64,000 bases of DNA from Paenibacillus sp. FSL H7-0331 (lineage in GTDB: Bacteria > Bacillota > Bacilli > Paenibacillales > NBRC-103111): positions 124,001-188,000 of the forward strand of contig NZ_MRTH01000003.1 in the NCBI RefSeq assembly GCF_001956045.1. The letters are read 5' to 3'. Numbering within the stretch: position 1 is the stretch's first letter; the number at the start of each line of letters is the position of its first letter. The translations under genes and the position numbers were made by a program. This document shows, piece after piece, positions 60,280-64,000 of the stretch. Under the pieces are notes generated by a model. It made no database searches. It saw only the letters and a list, made by a program, of their open reading frames with translations, and was not told where the DNA came from.

Positions 60280-61133
60280 CGAGCAAAACAACGGACCGCG
60301 CGGCCACTCTGTTTTTCTGGGCTTCTGGTGTTGTCATTATGCTGCTGCTGGCCTGGTTCCTGGTTCGTATTTTAGGGGATGGACTTCCTCAGCTCTCCTG
60401 GAACTTCATCACGGGGAAACCATCAGAGGTGATGGCAGGCGGCGGGGTTGGCCCGATGCTGTTCAACTCCTTCTATATTCTGTTTTTATCCTTACTGTTT
60501 TCCGTGCCGATCGGGATAGGTGCAGGTGTATACTTATCGATCTATGCCAAGCAAAATCGGTTTACAGATTTCATTCGGATATCTGTTGAGGCTTTGTCAT
60601 CAGTGCCATCGATTGTTTTCGGATTGTTCGGTTTCTTGTTATTCGTTAATCTGCTTGGCTTGAAATTCTCGATTATCGGCGGTGCCGCAACACTTTCCTT
60701 GCTGAATCTGCCTGTATTGGTCCGAGTTACGGAAGAATCGCTTCGCTCCGTACCTGAATCGTATTGGGAAGCTTCGCTCGCGCTCGGCTCTACACGTTGG
60801 CAGGCCATTCGCAAGGTGCTTTTACCAGCCGCTATGCCGATCCTGATTACCGGTATTACACTAGTTGCCGGACGAGCTTTGGGCGAATCGGCCATTCTGA
60901 TCTATACAGCCGGGTTATCGGTTTCCCGCCATTTTCCAGACTTTAGTCCTCTGGCAATGGGAGAGACGCTGGCTACGCATCTATGGTACGTGCAGTCTGA
61001 AGCCATTGTTCCTGATGCCAAGAAGATTGCCCAAGGAAGCGCAGCGCTTCTGCTTATCGTAGTTTTGATTTTCAACTTGTGTATTGCCATTCCAAGCAAA
61101 ATGATTCAAAAAAGACTGACCGGGGGGAAATAA
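60276..61133 (+). CDS. pstA: Phosphate ABC transporter permease PstA
   Basis: Partner permease of 285 residues with six helices and the EAA loop [20 protein letters not shown]. Its ATG overlaps the pstC stop (ATGA), which couples their translation. It pairs with PstC to form the phosphate pathway through the membrane. Confidence 0.95.
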   Translation: MTSKTTDRAATLFFWASGVVIMLLLAWFLVRILGDGLPQLSWNFITGKPSEVMAGGGVGPMLFNSFYILFLSLLFSVPIGIGAGVYLSIYAKQNRFTDFIRISVEALSSVPSIVFGLFGFLLFVNLLGLKFSIIGGAATLSLLNLPVLVRVTEESLRSVPESYWEASLALGSTRWQAIRKVLLPAAMPILITGITLVAGRALGESAILIYTAGLSVSRHFPDFSPLAMGETLATHLWYVQSEAIVPDAKKIAQGSAALLLIVVLIFNLCIAIPSKMIQKRLTGGK

Positions 61134-61135
61134 TC

Positions 61136-61897
61136 GTGGCTGAGAAACATAAAATCAAAGTAGAAAAACTAAACCTGTTTTATGGAGATAACCAAGCACT
61201 GCACAATGTGGAATTGGATATTAAAAGCAATAATATCGTAGCGTTAATCGGACCTTCCGGCTGCGGGAAATCGACATTCCTCAGAACGCTGAACCGTATG
61301 AACGACCTTATCGATATTGTAAGAATTAACGGAAGCATCTATGTGGATGGCCAGGACATTTATGGTTCAGACACGGATGTCGTATCGCTTCGCAAAAAAG
61401 TAGGCATGGTATTTCAACGCCCCAATCCGTTTCCAATGAGTATTTACGATAATATTGCTTACGGCCCGAGAATTCATGGAACGAAGAAAAAATCGGTTCT
61501 CGATGAGATTGTAGAGAAGAGCCTACAGCAAGCGGCATTGTGGGATGAAGTCAAGGATCGATTGAACAAGTCAGCGCTCGGATTGTCCGGTGGTCAGCAG
61601 CAGCGTTTATGCATTGCCCGTTTGTTGGCAGTTGAGCCCGACGTTCTTTTGATGGATGAGCCTACCTCAGCGTTGGACCCGATCTCCACCTTGAAGGTTG
61701 AGGAATTGACGCAGACCTTGAAAGAAAAATATACGATCATCATCGTAACGCACAACATGCAGCAGGCAGCACGAATTTCGGACTACACCTCATTTTTCCT
61801 GAATGGATTGCTGATTGAAACGGATCAAACGGATAAAATTTTTACAACTCCGTCGGATCAAAGAACTGAAGACTATATTACAGGCCGTTTCGGCTAG
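61136..61897 (+). CDS. pstB: Phosphate ABC transporter ATPase PstB
   Basis: ATPase of 253 residues, the normal PstB size. Walker A (GPSGCGKST), the PstB-typical Q-loop [21 protein letters not shown], the signature LSGGQQQR, Walker B ([12 protein letters not shown]) and the H-loop (VTHNMQQA) are present. A GTG start two bases after the pstA stop, with GGGGGG about 8 bases before it, gives the expected length. Confidence 0.96.
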   Translation: MAEKHKIKVEKLNLFYGDNQALHNVELDIKSNNIVALIGPSGCGKSTFLRTLNRMNDLIDIVRINGSIYVDGQDIYGSDTDVVSLRKKVGMVFQRPNPFPMSIYDNIAYGPRIHGTKKKSVLDEIVEKSLQQAALWDEVKDRLNKSALGLSGGQQQRLCIARLLAVEPDVLLMDEPTSALDPISTLKVEELTQTLKEKYTIIIVTHNMQQAARISDYTSFFLNGLLIETDQTDKIFTTPSDQRTEDYITGRFG

Positions 61898-61915
61898 AGG
61901 GGACAAGAACCAACC

Positions 61916-62575
61916 ATGGATACACGCCATAACTTTCATCATTCGGTGGAGGAGCTGCAAAAGGTTTTACTCAAGATGGGGACATTGGTCGAGGATTCGA
62001 TATCGAAGGCTATCGAGTCGTTAGCGACGCTGGATGAGAAGCTGGCCGTTACTACTGTTAATCAGGATGATATCATCGACGATTTGATGCTGGAGGTAGA
62101 AGAGCGTTGCTTAAGGCTTATCGCCTTACAGCAGCCAATGGCAAGCGATCTGAGAATCATAGGGATGGCTTTGAAGATTGCCACGGATTTGGAGCGGATT
62201 AGCGATCACGCAGTCGATATTGCCAAGATCTCGATTCGATTGTCCGGGGAAGAGCTTATCAAACCGCTTGAGGATATTCCTCGGATGGCCATGCTGGTTC
62301 GAAATATGCTGCAGGAAAGCCTGCTCTCCTACATGGAGCTTGATATTCACCGTGCTTCAGCGCTTGCCGAAAAAGATGACGAAATCGATAAGCTGTACAG
62401 TGCCTTGATGAATGAAATCATTACCCTGATGAGCAGTGATTTCCAACGTAATCGCCAGCTTTCCCATCTGATGTTTGTAGCTCATTATCTGGAGCGGGTT
62501 GCGGACCATGCGACTAATATTGGTGAAGGCGTGATTTATATGGTTACCGGCAAGCGAAAAGATTTGAACGTGTAA
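61916..62575 (+). CDS. phoU: Phosphate signalling protein PhoU
   Basis: Cytoplasmic helical protein of 219 residues made of two three-helix PhoU repeats; the metal-binding signatures are seen as DLMLEVEERCLRLIALQQPMASDLR with TDLERISDHAVDIA, and again near the end in YLERVADHATNIGEGVIYM. PhoU restrains the Pst importer and the PhoR/PhoP response when phosphate is sufficient. It is the last gene of the pst operon. Confidence 0.96.
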   Translation: MDTRHNFHHSVEELQKVLLKMGTLVEDSISKAIESLATLDEKLAVTTVNQDDIIDDLMLEVEERCLRLIALQQPMASDLRIIGMALKIATDLERISDHAVDIAKISIRLSGEELIKPLEDIPRMAMLVRNMLQESLLSYMELDIHRASALAEKDDEIDKLYSALMNEIITLMSSDFQRNRQLSHLMFVAHYLERVADHATNIGEGVIYMVTGKRKDLNV

Positions 62576-62599
62576 TAGAAGCAAACTGGCATCGTGAGC

Positions 62600-62628
62600 A
62601 AAGAGCCTTACTTATGGCTCTTTTTTTG
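62600..62628 (+). terminator. Terminator of the pst operon
   Basis: AAAGAGCC at 62600-62607 pairs with GGCTCTTT at 62616-62623, followed by TTTT. Confidence 0.88.
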
Positions 62629-62680
62629 TATATTCGCTGAACGAAGGTTTTACACAAATTTAACAAAACCCTGGTCATTT

Positions 62681-62709
62681 TTGACATAGGGATGAAGGTT
62701 GTCTGTTAT
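62681..62709 (+). promoter_or_regulatory. Candidate promoter of the EAL-domain gene
   Basis: A perfect TTGACA (62681-62686), a 17-base spacer and a weak TGTTAT (62704-62709). Confidence 0.4.
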
Positions 62710-62750
62710 AGTTATGGGTATATAGCAACTTACTCAAAGTAGGGATCAAT

Positions 62751-64000
62751 ATGGATACTCACCAGCTTGCGAGTGCGAATGCGCATTCGGAAAATGATTT
62801 CCTCAAGGAGCAGTTTCGTAATATTTTGGAAGCCAAGCTCATTCATTCCGTTTATCAACCTATTATTTCATTGAAGGATGGTACCGTTTTCGGCTACGAG
62901 GCGTTAACACGCGGTCCGGAGAACAGTCCATTCCATTCCCCAATGAAATTGTTTCCTTTTGCCGAGGAAGAAGGATTCTTATACACGTTGGAAAAATTGG
63001 CCAGGGAAATGGCGATCAAAGGAGCTTTTTTCTCACGCAACAATGAAATGCTGTTTATTAATATTTCTGCAGCTATTTTACAGGACCCGCATTTTGCTCC
63101 TGGTAAAACCCTAGAGCTGCTTCAGGCACGCGGCCTGCAACCCGGCAACATCGTATTCGAAATTACGGAACGCAGCTCCATTGAGGATTTTACCACGACC
63201 AAACGTATACTTGACCATTATCGGAACCAAGGCTATCGTATTGCCATTGACGATGCGGGAGCCGGCTACTCCTCCTTACAGGCAATTGCAGAGCTGCAGC
63301 CGGATTTTATTAAAATCGACCGGTCTCTGGTACACCATATCCATCTTCATAAAAATAAAGAGTACATCGTGGAAACATTCGTTTCGTTCGCTGACAAGCT
63401 GAATATCAGTTTGATCGCTGAAGGCATTGAATCGCAGGAAGAGCTGCAGCTGCTGACGCGTATGGGAATCCATTATGTTCAAGGGTTTTTGTTGGGCAGA
63501 CCTGCGGCAGAGATTGCGGTAATTGATCCGAAGTGGGTTGAATTGATTGTTCAGCACCGCAAAATCCGCGAAACGGGCGGCGGGACATTGACTATTGGTG
63601 ATGTGATTTCGCCAATTCAAATCTTCGACAGCAAAGCGCTCATATCCGAGGTTGCTAATTTTTTTAAAAGCAATGTCAAAGCACAGGGAGCTGTTATCGT
63701 ATCTAATGGCGAGCCTGTTGGCTTGATGATGCGGGAGCGTTTGTTTCAGAAGCTGGCCGGTCAATATGGCTTCTCCTTGTTCTGGAATCGCTCGATTGAT
63801 CAAATGATGGACCCGAAGCCATTGATCGTGGACAAGGATACTCCGATTGAAACAGTTTCCCAGCTGGCGACCTCGCGGGATACGAATCTGTATGATTTTG
63901 TCATCATAACGAACCAGGGTAAGATGGCCGGTGCCTCTTCCATCCGGGCGATCCTGGAGTGCATCACGAATACCCGAATGGAAAATGCCAAGGTAGCAAG
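62751..64000 (+). CDS. EAL-CBS protein, c-di-GMP phosphodiesterase (3' end outside window)
   Basis: Cytoplasmic protein, at least 416 residues, open to the window end. The EAL domain (about 25-265) has the catalytic set: E50 in YEALTRGP, N104 in FINIS, E137 in FEITERSS, D167/D168 in IDDAGAGYSSL, K188 in FIKID and E224 in IAEGIE, so it should hydrolyse c-di-GMP. A pair of CBS domains follows (about 280-415; ISPIQIFDSKALISEVANFF, DPKPLIVDKDTPIETVSQL). EAL-CBS proteins often continue into a GGDEF domain, which would lie beyond the window. TAGGGA precedes the ATG. It may set the c-di-GMP level read by the riboswitch 9 kb upstream. Confidence 0.92.
   Translation, partial: MDTHQLASANAHSENDFLKEQFRNILEAKLIHSVYQPIISLKDGTVFGYEALTRGPENSPFHSPMKLFPFAEEEGFLYTLEKLAREMAIKGAFFSRNNEMLFINISAAILQDPHFAPGKTLELLQARGLQPGNIVFEITERSSIEDFTTTKRILDHYRNQGYRIAIDDAGAGYSSLQAIAELQPDFIKIDRSLVHHIHLHKNKEYIVETFVSFADKLNISLIAEGIESQEELQLLTRMGIHYVQGFLLGRPAAEIAVIDPKWVELIVQHRKIRETGGGTLTIGDVISPIQIFDSKALISEVANFFKSNVKAQGAVIVSNGEPVGLMMRERLFQKLAGQYGFSLFWNRSIDQMMDPKPLIVDKDTPIETVSQLATSRDTNLYDFVIITNQGKMAGASSIRAILECITNTRMENAKVA

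Noticed and set aside
1..64000. CRISPR arrays, tRNA/rRNA genes, insertion sequences, prophage or defence islands
   Set aside because: None was recognised: no spaced direct-repeat arrays, no transposase or phage genes, and no rRNA-like sequence.

Overview
The window reads as chromosomal DNA of a Paenibacillus-like, endospore-forming member of the Bacillota. The evidence is the number of CUT1 sugar ABC transporters without their own ATPase, a YesM/YesN two-component pair, a YjcZ-type mini-protein, a Spo0E-like regulator, GlnR/TnrA-, PhoP- and Fur-type operator sequences, strong AGGAGG ribosome binding sites and frequent TTG/GTG starts. I saw no rRNA, tRNA, CRISPR array, phage or insertion sequence.

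Layout. (1) 1-2756: the end of a sugar-import operon (two permeases) and a ribokinase-like PfkB kinase. (2) 2800-12582: an AraC-type regulator divergent from a GH127 beta-L-arabinofuranosidase, a very large secreted DUF5695-like protein with a C-terminal discoidin-like module, and a CUT1 transporter (binding protein plus two permeases). (3) 12696-22992: YesM/YesN sensor and regulator divergent from an LplABC-type transporter, an FAD-dependent oxidoreductase and a GH51 alpha-L-arabinofuranosidase. Regions 2 and 3 together look like an arabinose-glycan utilisation island. (4) 23217-24969: a one-component regulator (excisionase-type HTH fused to a molybdate-type binding domain) and an FmdE-like protein behind a near-perfect Fur-box-like dyad. 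(5) 25174-29130: a FadR-type regulator, an IlvD/Edd-type dehydratase and a U32-like TIM-barrel protein, probably sugar-acid catabolism. (6) 29241-34434: YpsA, an amidoligase, two MFS transporters and a CE4 deacetylase lipoprotein.

(7) 34565-49462 is the most distinctive block. It holds a metallophosphoesterase, a cytoplasmic sulfatase, a LacI regulator, a PTP-like phytase-family phosphatase, three tandem paralogous Fbp/Afu-type binding proteins, a sugar isomerase/epimerase, one double-domain permease, one ATPase, MgtC, a HAD phosphatase and an IMPase-like phosphatase. The binding proteins lack the tyrosine pair typical of ferric-binding homologues, and the esterases have no signal peptide. 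I infer uptake of intact phosphorylated and/or sulfated polyols or sugars followed by internal de-esterification. The sulfatase and LacI promoters carry 24-bp operators that are exact reverse complements of each other.

(8) 49649-55646: a secreted asparaginase with a GlnR/TnrA box, an aldo-keto reductase, an LppM-like lipoprotein, a YjcZ mini-protein, a c-di-GMP-I riboswitch in front of a Spo0E-like gene, an unknown small protein and a ClC-family transporter. (9) 55721-64000: a chemoreceptor, the pstSCAB-phoU phosphate operon with two separate PhoP-box arrays and a long palindromic repeat between pstS and pstC, and the start of an EAL-CBS c-di-GMP phosphodiesterase that runs off the window.
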